Positions 7,178 to 14,844 of a stretch of DNA of 64,000 nt are shown one piece after another. The notes beneath the pieces are model-generated. The model saw only the letters and a program-made list of their open reading frames with translations. It was not told the DNA's origin and ran no database searches. This DNA comes from Halolamina litorea. GTDB lineage: Archaea; Halobacteriota; Halobacteria; Halobacteriales; Haloferacaceae. The position numbers were made by a program, and so were the translations under genes. The DNA lies in assembly GCF_026616205.1 (NCBI RefSeq), contig NZ_JANHGR010000001.1, positions 744,001 through 808,000 of the forward strand, written 5' to 3'. Each line of letters starts with the position of its first letter. Position 1 is the stretch's first letter.

Positions 7178-8881
7178 TCAGACGTTCACGAACACGACCA
7201 GCGTGCGGTCGGTCAGTCCCGTGTCCACCTGGTAGCGCTCGTAGCCGGTGAGCTGTCGGGTCAGGGTCCCGCGGTACTCCGGCGTCGTGACGACGACGGG
7301 TGGCGCGCTGTCGGGCACCGCATCGGGCGCGGCGACACTCGACGTCTCGGCGTCGGCGCGCTCGACGTACCACGCGAAGGGGAGGCGTCGGGCGAAGGCG
7401 TCCTGCTCGGCTTCGGGTACCGGCGGCTGGGCGAGCGTCGCCTCGTCCCCGACGGCGAGGCCCTCGCCGACGTAGAGCACGTCGGTGCCGCCGTTGGCGG
7501 TGATGGCGACGGACATGTTCTCGACGACGGCGTGCATCTCCGAGCCGGGCTGTGCGTACCCCGGCAGCGAGTCCTCGGGTGCCGGCTCGTCGTACACCTC
7601 ACCGGCGACGACCGCACCGGTGTGAACCCCGGCGGCGGAGAGCAACAGGAGCGCCGCGGCGAGTCGGGCGGCGTCGGCGGCGTCGACGGCGGCGCTCGCG
7701 TGTCGCCAGAGTGCCACGATTCCGACTGCGGCGGGGACTGCCGCCGGAACGAGCGGGTGGAGCGCGACCCACGGCTCGTTCACCTCGGTCGCCACCGGAT
7801 AGAGCAGTAGCCCGGCACCGGCCCAGTAGGTCGTGAACGCGACAACCGGTCGGCGGGTGCCGGCGTAGCGCTCCCGGAAGAAGCCGTAGACGGCGAGGCC
7901 GACGACCGGCAGCGCCGCCGCGACGAGCACCTCGGCGTTGCCGACGACGAAGGGGAGCAGCGGGTGGTCGTTCGTGTACGTCGGGGGGGAGTGTCGGCCC
8001 AACACCCGAACCGAGAGGAAGCGTTCGACGGCGCCGACGGTGCCAGCGTCGAGCGCCGTCAGCACCGTCGACGGGCGGCCGAGGTCGGTCCAGCCCCGCG
8101 GAACGTAGAAGAACATCGCGGTGGCCAGCGCGACGACGATCCCACGGAGCAGCGCGACCTGCCTGCCGACGAGCCACGAAGCCAGCCCACTTGCGCGGGC
8201 CCTGACCGTCGCGAGGTCGGTGCCGCGGAGTCGCGCCTCGTCGACGGTCAGTACGGCCGCGAGCAGCCAGCAGAGAACGGTTGCGAGGACGAACCCCGAC
8301 GTGGTGAGTGCGAGCCCGAACGCGCCGGCGGCGGCGTACACCGAACGGCGGTCACCACGGACCCGTGCCCGCAGGGCGAAGCCGACGGCGACCAAGGAGA
8401 ACGCCGCCAGCGGGAGGTCCCCGCGGAGGACGCGGGAGTAGTAGAGTAGCGGCGGGGCCACGGCGAGCAGGAGGGCGAGGGCGACCGTTTCGGCGTCGGA
8501 GAGGCCGACACGGGGCAGTCGTGCGGTGTCCACGAGGGTCTCGCCGGACTCCTCGGTCCCGTCGTCGTCGACGAGCGTCGCACGACGGAACAGGAGCGCG
8601 GCGAGGGGCAGCAGGCCACCGATCAGCGCGACGGGGACCCGGGCGGCGGCGTCGCTCGTCAGGCCGAGGCCGAACAGCCACCGGCCGACGACGTAGAGGA
8701 ACGGCCCGCCGGCCACGGGGCGGTACTCGTAGACGCCGGTATCGAGCGAGCGCAGCGTCCAGTAGCCCACGCGGGCCTCGTCCCAGTGGAACGGCCGCGT
8801 CCCGAGGCCGATGAAGCGGGCCACCACCGCGAGCGCCGCCAACGCGAGGACGGCCCGCTCGATCCGATCGAGTCGGCGCAT
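7178..8881 (-). CDS. Agl23-type membrane glycosyltransferase (flippase activity-associated)
   Basis: 567 residues from the ATG at 8881 (MRRLDRIERAV); ATGs at 8908 and 8926 are alternatives. About a dozen hydrophobic helices (for example VLALAALAVVARFIGLG, LALLLAVAPPLLYYSRV) and the N-terminal acidic motif FHWDEARVGYW near residue 35 place it in the GT-C/PMT-like superfamily, specifically the haloarchaeal group named flippase activity-associated protein Agl23. Such proteins use or move dolichyl-phosphate-linked sugars at the membrane. The C-terminal third is a soluble, probably extracellular domain. No other N-glycosylation genes are adjacent. Confidence 0.8.
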   Translation of the reverse strand: MRRLDRIERAVLALAALAVVARFIGLGTRPFHWDEARVGYWTLRSLDTGVYEYRPVAGGPFLYVVGRWLFGLGLTSDAAARVPVALIGGLLPLAALLFRRATLVDDDGTEESGETLVDTARLPRVGLSDAETVALALLLAVAPPLLYYSRVLRGDLPLAAFSLVAVGFALRARVRGDRRSVYAAAGAFGLALTTSGFVLATVLCWLLAAVLTVDEARLRGTDLATVRARASGLASWLVGRQVALLRGIVVALATAMFFYVPRGWTDLGRPSTVLTALDAGTVGAVERFLSVRVLGRHSPPTYTNDHPLLPFVVGNAEVLVAAALPVVGLAVYGFFRERYAGTRRPVVAFTTYWAGAGLLLYPVATEVNEPWVALHPLVPAAVPAAVGIVALWRHASAAVDAADAARLAAALLLLSAAGVHTGAVVAGEVYDEPAPEDSLPGYAQPGSEMHAVVENMSVAITANGGTDVLYVGEGLAVGDEATLAQPPVPEAEQDAFARRLPFAWYVERADAETSSVAAPDAVPDSAPPVVVTTPEYRGTLTRQLTGYERYQVDTGLTDRTLVVFVNV

Positions 8882-8979
8882 GCCCGTCCCTGCCGCGCGC
8901 TGTGCCATGAAGGTTCGGAAGCGCAACCGGCGCCGCGAGGGTTCGAAATCGCCTTCCCGCCGAGGGCGTATCTCCGGAC

Positions 8980-9267
8980 ATGAGCGTACTCGACTCCCTG
9001 CCGGACCGCCCGCTGACCGACGCCGAACTCGCCTCGTTCAACCGTTCGGACGCCCTCGAAGCCGCCGTCAACGTCGCCGACCTCGAACACCCCGACGGCG
9101 ACGAGATCGTGGGGCTGCTGCTCGCGACCGAGGACTGGGTCAAGGGGTTGGCCTACGAGATCGACGGCTGGCGCGTCGTCGAGACCCACCCGATCGGCGA
9201 CGACGAGAACGACCGCTTCGAGGGGATGCGTTCCTGCGAATCCGCGGTCCGGGAGGCGCTCGACTGA
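8980..9267 (+). CDS. small acidic haloarchaeal protein, unknown function
   Basis: 95 residues, MSVLDSLPDRPLTDAELASFN to SCESAVREALD, strongly acidic, no membrane segment or metal motif apart from one cysteine. It is divergent from the Agl23 gene and 50 bases upstream of a UspA gene. Codon use fits a real gene. Not recognised beyond being a typical small cytosolic haloarchaeal protein. Confidence 0.7.
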   Translation: MSVLDSLPDRPLTDAELASFNRSDALEAAVNVADLEHPDGDEIVGLLLATEDWVKGLAYEIDGWRVVETHPIGDDENDRFEGMRSCESAVREALD

Positions 9268-9317
9268 CGCTGCCGTACCGGGGTTTCTAGCCCCTGCGGT
9301 CGTTACTGTCTGCCGTG

Positions 9318-9770
9318 ATGTACGACGACATCCTCGTTCCGACCGACGGAAGCCCGGCCGCGACCGCCGCCATCGACCACGCCATCTCGCTGGCGAAGAC
9401 CTACGACGCCACGGTCCACGCGCTGTACGTCGTCGACGCGAGCGCGTTCTCCTCGATCGAGGCGGGCTCTGAACTCGTGATCGACGCCCTCGAGGAGGAG
9501 GGCCAGCACGCCGTCGAAGAGATCACCGCCGCCGCCGAAGCGGCGGGCATCGACGTCGTCACCCACGTCGTCTCGGGGACGGCCTACCGACGCATCCTCG
9601 ACTACGTCGACGACGAGGGGATCGACCTCATCGTCATGGGGACCCACGGCCGCAGCGGCGTCGAGCGGTTCCTCCTCGGAAGCGTCACCGAGCGCGTCGT
9701 CCGTACCGCCGACGTCCCCGTCCTCACGATCCGGCAGGGCGGCAAGGACGAGGGCGAGGACGGCGAGTAG
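9318..9770 (+). CDS. universal stress protein, UspA family
   Basis: 150 residues from the ATG at 9318 (a GTG directly before it is possible). It opens MYDDILVPTDGS and carries the ATP-binding signature G-T-H-G-R-S-G-V-E-R...G-S-V-T-E near residues 108-126 (GTHGRSGVERFLLGSV), then VPVLTIR. The family binds ATP and is induced by stress; the role here is unknown. It is followed by a ferredoxin gene on the same strand with its own TATA-like box, so it is probably a separate unit. Confidence 0.93.
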   Translation: MYDDILVPTDGSPAATAAIDHAISLAKTYDATVHALYVVDASAFSSIEAGSELVIDALEEEGQHAVEEITAAAEAAGIDVVTHVVSGTAYRRILDYVDDEGIDLIVMGTHGRSGVERFLLGSVTERVVRTADVPVLTIRQGGKDEGEDGE

Positions 9771-9783
9771 CCACCGACGGCAG

Positions 9784-9790
9784 CATAAAC
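9784..9790 (+). promoter_or_regulatory. TATA-like box CATAAAC
   Basis: Sits in the 50-base gap between the UspA and ferredoxin genes, about 30 bases before the ferredoxin ATG, so the ferredoxin probably has its own promoter. Confidence 0.35.
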
Positions 9791-9820
9791 CCTTTTCTCG
9801 GCTCCCCACGGAGGCGGCGT

Positions 9821-10162
9821 ATGACCGAGCACACCGTGGAGTTCGTCGGCACCGGGGAGACCATCGAAGTCCCCGAAACCCGGCCGATCCTGCAGGTCTG
9901 CATGGAGGAAGGGATCGCACAGGAGTACTCCTGTCGCGTCGGCATGTGTCTGGCTTGTTCGGCCGAGATCGTCGAGGGGGAGGTCGAACAGACCATCGTC
10001 GAGCAGCGTGCACTCACCGAGGAGGAAGCCGAGGACTACGCGCTGACCTGTATGGCCCGCCCGAAATCCGACCTCAAACTCGACCGCGGGAGCTACCCGC
10101 CGAGCATCGAGGACACCGCGGCCGATCCCGACGCCGACGCCGCCGCGGCGGACGACGACTGA
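9821..10162 (+). CDS. plant-type [2Fe-2S] ferredoxin
   Basis: 113 residues with the cluster ligands C38-x4-C43-x2-C46 and C77 (YSCRVGMCLACS and LTCMAR), the chloroplast-type arrangement. It lacks the long acidic insertion seen in the major halobacterial ferredoxin, and has an acidic Asp/Ala tail instead. It would carry single electrons in the cytosol. The next gene starts 10 bases later and encodes a ferritin-like protein, so the two may share a transcript and an electron-transfer or oxidative-stress task. Confidence 0.9.
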   Translation: MTEHTVEFVGTGETIEVPETRPILQVCMEEGIAQEYSCRVGMCLACSAEIVEGEVEQTIVEQRALTEEEAEDYALTCMARPKSDLKLDRGSYPPSIEDTAADPDADAAAADDD

Positions 10163-10172
10163 CCCGGCGACG

Positions 10173-10811
10173 ATGGAGGGCGCGACGTTCCGGGCGGCCG
10201 TCGAGGGGACGGCGGACGACGAACTGGCCCGGATCGGCGCCGACGGCCTGTTGATTGCCGTCTGTGGCGGCAAGCCGACCGAACGTGACCTCCTCGAAGC
10301 CGCGGCGACCTCCGAACACGCTGCCCACCGCACGTTCTCGGAGTGGGCGACTGACGAGCCGAACGACCGCGCCAGCGAGGCGTTCGCGGCCGTCGCCGAC
10401 CGGGAGGCGACCCACCGCGAGCGCGTGCTCGCGGCGATTGACGGCGCGTACGAACCGGTCGACGGCGGCGCGCTCCACACGTACCTCCGCGGCCGTGAGG
10501 GCGCGCTCGTTCGCGTCGCGGCGGGGATGGTCGGCCGCGGACTGGTGGTGGATCGAACTCACGGCCAGTTGGCCTCGTTTTTCGCCGACGCCGGCGACGA
10601 CACACGGGCCGCGCTGTTTCGAGAACTCCGGACCGAGACGGTCGCGGGAACGGATCGCGGCGTCGCGCTGCTGGAGACCCTGTGTGACTCCGCCGCCGAC
10701 TGGGCCGACGCACGCGGCGTCGCCGCCTACACCGTCCAGATCGCCGTCGACGACTACGCCGACGCGCTAGATCGGGCAAGCGTCGGTTCCGAGGGCGACA
10801 ACCGCTGCTGA
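10173..10811 (+). CDS. ferritin-like/rubrerythrin-family protein (haloarchaeal type)
   Basis: 212 residues, all-helical by pattern. Candidate di-metal ligands are Glu/His pairs in EHAAHRTFSEW near residue 48 and REATHRERVLA near residue 77, with a later HGQLASFF. There is no C-terminal rubredoxin domain, so electrons would come from a partner, possibly the ferredoxin 10 bases upstream. The assignment rests on the E-x-x-H spacing and helical layout, so it is moderate. Cytosolic. Confidence 0.55.
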   Translation: MEGATFRAAVEGTADDELARIGADGLLIAVCGGKPTERDLLEAAATSEHAAHRTFSEWATDEPNDRASEAFAAVADREATHRERVLAAIDGAYEPVDGGALHTYLRGREGALVRVAAGMVGRGLVVDRTHGQLASFFADAGDDTRAALFRELRTETVAGTDRGVALLETLCDSAADWADARGVAAYTVQIAVDDYADALDRASVGSEGDNRC

Positions 10812-10880
10812 GCGTCGTAGCTCCGTCGGAATCGGCCCAACGTTGAAAGGGCTCGATCCGCAACGAACGGAATAGAGGGA

Positions 10881-11066
10881 ATGAGCGTGGGACTACTGAG
10901 TTCCATCTCGGACGCGATCTCGGGCGGCGGCGACGGCGACGACGACGTGTTCACCTACCGGTGTGCGTCGTGTGGCGCCGAGTTCGACCTCCCCAAGACG
11001 CGCATGATGGGCGTGCGCTGTCCTGACTGTCGGTCGATGGACGTTCGGGACGCGGCCGAGAACTGA
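10881..11066 (+). CDS. small zinc-ribbon protein
   Basis: 61 residues. After a short N-terminal segment (MSVGLLSSISDAI) there is one zinc ribbon made of C-x2-C (YRCASCGAEF) and C-x2-C (RCPDCRS), 19 residues apart, similar to FmdB-type regulatory ribbons. Probably cytosolic and nucleic-acid or protein binding; no target is visible. Stands alone after a 70-base gap. Confidence 0.75.
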   Translation: MSVGLLSSISDAISGGGDGDDDVFTYRCASCGAEFDLPKTRMMGVRCPDCRSMDVRDAAEN

Positions 11067-11209
11067 CCGAACGTCCGTCGGCGGCCGCCGTCGACCGAGC
11101 GTCTCCCCGTATTTTCACGTCGGGAGCGGTGCCGCCGACGGCGCCGGTCCCGGTTCGTCGGGGTCGGCCCGATGGACAGCCATATGCACACCGCGCCCCA
11201 AACCGACCC

Positions 11210-12013
11210 GTGCAGTTCGTGGGCTACGATTCGGGTGACGTTGACGGGAGCCAGCGGCTCTCGTCCGCCAACCAGAACGCTTTGCGGTCTGGTGATGGCG
11301 GCCTCCTGCTCGCCGACGCCGGCGAGGTCGAGTACGTCGATCTGACGCCCGGCACCGAGATCGCCTACACGCTGGGTGAGCGCCACTGTGCCGGCGTCGT
11401 CGACGACGGCGAGCACGTTGCCTGTGACGCCGACGGCGCGCCGTACTGTGACCAGCACAGCCACGTGTGGGTCTGTGCGCGCTGTACGGGCGACTGTCTG
11501 AAAGACGAGATGGACTGCTTCGAGGACCACGCGGTCTACCTCGCGGCCTTCGCCCCGGACACGTTCAAGGTCGGCGTCACCCGCGAGTGGCGCCTCGAAA
11601 CACGCTTGCTGGAGCAGGGTGCCGACCGCGCAGCCCACATCAGGACCGTCGACGACGGCCGTGCCGCCCGGCGGATCGAGGCCGGGATCGCCGAGCGCAT
11701 CCGCGACCGGATCAGGGTGCCGACGAAGATCGACGGCCTCGGCGGCGCCGTCGACGACGACGCGTGGCGGTCGCTGCTGGCCGATTTCGACCCGATCGAG
11801 ACGTTCGAGTTCGACTACGGCCTCGACCTTGAGGGGCGACCGGTCGCCGAGACGATGGCCAGCGGCACCGTTCGCGGCGTGAAGGGACGGATCCTCCTGC
11901 TGGACCGCGGCGGTAGCACCTACGCGGTTGACCTGCGGGAGTTGGTCGGCTACGAGGTGACCGAGGGGGCGAGCGAACGCGAGATGCAGTCCAGTTTGGG
12001 CGCTTTCGGCTGA
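11210..12013 (+). CDS. DUF2797 family protein with zinc cysteines and a GIY-YIG-like segment
   Basis: 267 residues, probably from the GTG at 11210 (VQFVGYDSG); the frame is open upstream. Residues 60-115 hold a Cys/His cluster (RHCAGV, VACDADGAPYCDQH, CARCTGDCLKDEMDC) and are followed by AVYLAAFAPDTFKVGVTREWR and LLEQGADRA, the hallmark of DUF2797, which resembles the start of GIY-YIG nuclease domains. Function is not established. It precedes the SBDS gene on the same strand by 45 bases, which contain a TATA-like box. Confidence 0.75.
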   Translation: MQFVGYDSGDVDGSQRLSSANQNALRSGDGGLLLADAGEVEYVDLTPGTEIAYTLGERHCAGVVDDGEHVACDADGAPYCDQHSHVWVCARCTGDCLKDEMDCFEDHAVYLAAFAPDTFKVGVTREWRLETRLLEQGADRAAHIRTVDDGRAARRIEAGIAERIRDRIRVPTKIDGLGGAVDDDAWRSLLADFDPIETFEFDYGLDLEGRPVAETMASGTVRGVKGRILLLDRGGSTYAVDLRELVGYEVTEGASEREMQSSLGAFG

Positions 12014-12027
12014 CCGGGAGGGCGACG

Positions 12028-12034
12028 GTTTATG
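12028..12034 (+). promoter_or_regulatory. TATA-like box GTTTATG
   Basis: About 27 bases before the ATG at 12059. This supports that ATG as the SBDS start, because the in-frame ATG at 12032 lies inside the box itself. Confidence 0.4.
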
Positions 12035-12058
12035 GTCTCGGCCGTGGAACCACGAAGC

Positions 12059-12784
12059 ATGATTCCGCTTGACGAAGCCGTCACCGCCCGGCTCGAGTCC
12101 CACGGCGAGCGCTTCGAGGTGCTCATCGACCCCGACGCCGCCCTTGCGATGAAACGCGGGGAGTTCGACGGCGATTTGGAGGACGTGATCGCCGCCGAGG
12201 ACGTCTTCGAGAACGCCTCACGGGGCGACCGACCCGCCGAGGCCGACCTCGAGGAAGTGTTCGGCACGACCGACCCGATGGAGATCATTCCGGAGATCGT
12301 CGAACGCGGGGAGATCCAGATCACCGCCGAGCAGCGCAAGGAGATGGAGGAGCAGAAGCACAACGCGCTGATCAACAAGATCGCCCGGAACGCGGTCAAC
12401 CCCCAGATGGACAACGCCCCCCACCCGCCCGAGCGCATCGAGCGGGCGCTGGAGGAGGCCGGCTTCCACATCGATCCGATGGAACCCGTGGAGTCACAGG
12501 TCGACGACGCCCTCGACGCGCTCCGCCCGGTGATCCCGATCCGCTTCGACGAGATCACCGTCGCGGTCAACGTCCCGCCGGACTACGCGGGCAGCGCACA
12601 GGCGAAGATCCGCCAGTACGGCGACCTCGAACGCGAGGAGTGGCAGGCCGACGGCTCGTGGATCGGCGTCGTCACCTTCCCCGCGGGGATGCAGAACGAC
12701 TTCTACGACCTCGTCAACGAGGAGACCAGCGGCGAGGCCGAGACGAGCATCGTCAAGGAGAAAGACGACCTGAAGACCAGATAG
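12059..12784 (+). CDS. SBDS-family ribosome maturation factor
   Basis: 241 residues from the ATG at 12059. It shows the N-terminal FYSH domain ([26 protein letters not shown]), the central helical domain ([37 protein letters not shown]) and the ferredoxin-like C-terminal domain ([26 protein letters not shown]). SBDS acts with EF-2/EFL1-type GTPases in late large-subunit maturation; in archaea it is often near exosome genes, which is not the case here. Length is normal. Confidence 0.93.
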   Translation: MIPLDEAVTARLESHGERFEVLIDPDAALAMKRGEFDGDLEDVIAAEDVFENASRGDRPAEADLEEVFGTTDPMEIIPEIVERGEIQITAEQRKEMEEQKHNALINKIARNAVNPQMDNAPHPPERIERALEEAGFHIDPMEPVESQVDDALDALRPVIPIRFDEITVAVNVPPDYAGSAQAKIRQYGDLEREEWQADGSWIGVVTFPAGMQNDFYDLVNEETSGEAETSIVKEKDDLKTR

Positions 12785-12815
12785 CCGGGACGACTGCCGG
12801 TCACCCTCACGCCAA

Positions 12816-12822
12816 TTTTTAT
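12816..12822 (+). promoter_or_regulatory. TATA-like box TTTTTAT
   Basis: A clear A/T run in an otherwise G/C-rich gap, 29 bases before the ATG of the first propeller gene, so a leaderless transcript is likely. Confidence 0.5.
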
Positions 12823-12850
12823 GCGTTTGTCAGAAGTCTGTACGGGGTAG

Positions 12851-14074
12851 ATGTGGCAAAACGGCGAGGGTGGGAACGAGCCGGAGTGGCGTACAGTCGA
12901 GACCGAGTTCAACATCAACCTCTTCGGGACGGTACAGACCGTCGAAGGGCCCTACGCGGTCGGTGAGGGTGGACATCTCGTCGCCGACCGTGGGGATGGC
13001 TGGGAGGTAATCTTCGACGACGGCCCGTCGACGCGGCAAAACCAACTGCGCGCGATGGACGTGACCGACGACGGCAAGCGGGTCTGGATGGTCGGCTCCT
13101 CGGGGGCGATGGCGTGTTACGACGTGGAGGAGCGCAAGAAGTTCGACTACTCCTACCCCAACGAGATGACCTCGACGTGGGAGGCTATCGCCGTCTGTGG
13201 CGACCGGGGTAACGAGAAGGTGCTCGCCGCGAACGGCTCCGGCGAGGTGCTGCCGTTCATCATCAGCGGCTACGACGTGAACTGGGAGCCGATGTCCAAG
13301 CCCGCCGGGAAGGGCTCGAACGTCGCCGCGCTGGCGGCGACGCCCGACGGCGTCGGCTTCGCCGTCGACACCTCCGGGAACGCGTTCAAGACGACGCCGG
13401 AGGGCTGGGAGGACATCGGCGTCGTCAACGCTCAGGTGAAGTTCTACGACGTCTACGCCGGCGAGAACGAGGAGGTGTACATCGCAGCCGGCGACGGCCG
13501 GGTCTACCGCTACGACGACTCCTACAACGACTGGACGCCCATCGGCGTCACCGACGAGACGTCGATGCGCTCCATCGACGTCTACGAGCAGGACGGCGAG
13601 CGACAGATGGTCGTGCTGGGGAACAACGGCAGCGTCTTCCAGCGCGACGACGGCGACCGGTGGGAGGAGATCCCCTCGCCCACAAGCGCCGCGCTGTTCG
13701 ACCTGAGCCTCGGTTCGCCCGACATCGCCGTCGGGAAGGCCGGCACGGTCATCGAGCGACCACGCGGCACCACCCGCGACGCCGGCAGTTCGCCCGACGG
13801 CGACGAGTTCGACGGTCGAGGCGAGAACGACGACGGTGACCAGTACGGGAGCGACGAGGACGGCTCCACGTCCGAAAACGGCACGACCGACGGGACGGCT
13901 GGCGACGACCCGACGGAAGACGACACGGCCGACGACACCACCGAGGACGAGCAGACGGCCGACGACGAGGAGTCACGCTCCGACGAGGAGATCATCGCGG
14001 AGATCGTCGACCTGCTGCAGGAACTCAGCGACGGCGACGATGACGACCTGTCGCTGTCGGACCTGTTCTCGTAA
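12851..14074 (+). CDS. cytosolic beta-propeller-like repeat protein, copy 1
   Basis: 407 residues. Residues 10-305 are a chain of roughly 45-residue beta-rich units with recurring phrases such as GPYAVGEGGHLVAD, KRVWMVGSSGAMACYD, EKVLAANGSGEVLPF, GVGFAVDTSGNAFKT, EVYIAAGDGRVYRYDD and QMVVLGNNGSVFQ, the look of a six- or seven-bladed propeller. Residues 310-375 are an acidic disordered linker and the end is a short helix plus a DDDLSLSDLFS tail. There is no signal peptide or membrane segment. A close paralogue lies 770 bases downstream beyond an antisense FUN14 gene. Function unknown; the fold suggests a protein-interaction platform. Confidence 0.8.
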   Translation: MWQNGEGGNEPEWRTVETEFNINLFGTVQTVEGPYAVGEGGHLVADRGDGWEVIFDDGPSTRQNQLRAMDVTDDGKRVWMVGSSGAMACYDVEERKKFDYSYPNEMTSTWEAIAVCGDRGNEKVLAANGSGEVLPFIISGYDVNWEPMSKPAGKGSNVAALAATPDGVGFAVDTSGNAFKTTPEGWEDIGVVNAQVKFYDVYAGENEEVYIAAGDGRVYRYDDSYNDWTPIGVTDETSMRSIDVYEQDGERQMVVLGNNGSVFQRDDGDRWEEIPSPTSAALFDLSLGSPDIAVGKAGTVIERPRGTTRDAGSSPDGDEFDGRGENDDGDQYGSDEDGSTSENGTTDGTAGDDPTEDDTADDTTEDEQTADDEESRSDEEIIAEIVDLLQELSDGDDDDLSLSDLFS

Positions 14075-14102
14075 GACGCGCGAAGCGTCGTCCGCGGTTT
14101 TT
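14075..14102 (+). terminator. hairpin plus T-run between convergent genes
   Basis: GACGC-GCGAA-GCGTC forms a 5-base-pair stem starting at the base after the propeller stop codon, followed nine bases later by TTTTT (14098-14102). It lies between the propeller and the convergent FUN14 gene and may end the propeller transcript. Confidence 0.45.
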
Positions 14103-14120
14103 CGAAAACGGGATCGTCGT

Positions 14121-14456
14121 TCAGGCGCGCCGCCAGCCGACGAAGAAGCCGCCGGTGAAGCCGGCGGAGACGGAGATCGTCGAGAGGATCGTCTCGAGCC
14201 ACGACGGCGGCGTCCCCGAGGCGGCGTCCTGTCCGGCGCCGATGATCCCCGCAGTCAGCCGGTCCCAGTCCACGGTGATGATCCCGCGGGACTCGAGGAA
14301 CTTGAACAGCGCCATCTCTAGGCCGACCAGCACGGCGATGATCTTGGCCACCTTCTTCGCAGCGAACCCGATCAGGGCGCCGACGACCGCCCCTGTACCG
14401 GCTTCGATGCCGAGCTGTTGGAAATCGAGGTCGAGCTGCAACACGACGGGATCCAT
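14121..14456 (-). CDS. FUN14-family membrane protein
   Basis: 111 residues from the ATG at 14456 (MDPVVLQLDLDFQQLG). The FUN14 pattern is clear: GAVVGALIGFAAKKVAKIIAVLVGLEMALFKFLE, a central polar stretch (GIITVDWDRL), and a final membrane segment SVSAGFTGGFFVGWRRA. Two or three transmembrane helices. Eukaryotic FUNDC proteins are mitochondrial outer membrane mitophagy receptors; the archaeal function is unknown. It is antisense between two paralogous propeller genes, convergent with the first and divergent from the second. Confidence 0.88.
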   Translation of the reverse strand: MDPVVLQLDLDFQQLGIEAGTGAVVGALIGFAAKKVAKIIAVLVGLEMALFKFLESRGIITVDWDRLTAGIIGAGQDAASGTPPSWLETILSTISVSAGFTGGFFVGWRRA

Positions 14457-14585
14457 GCCCCCTACTGGGTCGGTCGCCGTTAAGTGGTTTGTGGGCCGCA
14501 CCCATCGGGTCAGTGATTGGGAGAAGTGCCTGCCCGTCGGGAGTTCTCCTCGGAAACGTGGGGCCAGCGGCCCGGTATCCGTCCG

Positions 14586-14775
14586 GCATGGCGGACCCTC
14601 CGGGCCGATATCGACGCCGAAGACTGGTCAGGGCGGTCAACGGGAACGCCGACGCCACCGCGGAGAACGTATGCAGTTTCTCGGAGGAACCCGGAAACTG
14701 GCCGAACGGCCCGGCGACGACTCCGAGACGGTTCGTGCGGTGATTCAGTCGGCGGCACGGGACGGCGGGGACTGA
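14586..14775 (+). pseudogene. possible decayed gene fragment in the 388-base gap before the second propeller
   Basis: No single frame is convincing, but three frames in turn show haloarchaeal codon bias: AWRTLRADIDAEDW, then VRAVNGNADATAENV, then MQFLGGTRKLAERPGDDSE continuing to RDGGD and a TGA at 14775. Joined with two frameshifts they would read as one acidic protein end. This could be a pseudogene or coincidence; the last frame alone (ATG at 14671, 34 codons) might be expressed. The rest of the gap holds the FUN14 upstream region and the second propeller promoter, with nothing else I can identify. Confidence 0.3.
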
Positions 14776-14844
14776 TCGAGGGGCGTTCGATATCTGACCA
14801 TCAGCGGAGGACTTTTCACCGCGAGTACAGTACGACGGGTGACT

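Noticed and set aside
10955-12103. A 382-codon leftward frame opposite the DUF2797 gene
   Set aside because: No recognisable motif; the rightward frame has the DUF2797 pattern and cysteine cluster.
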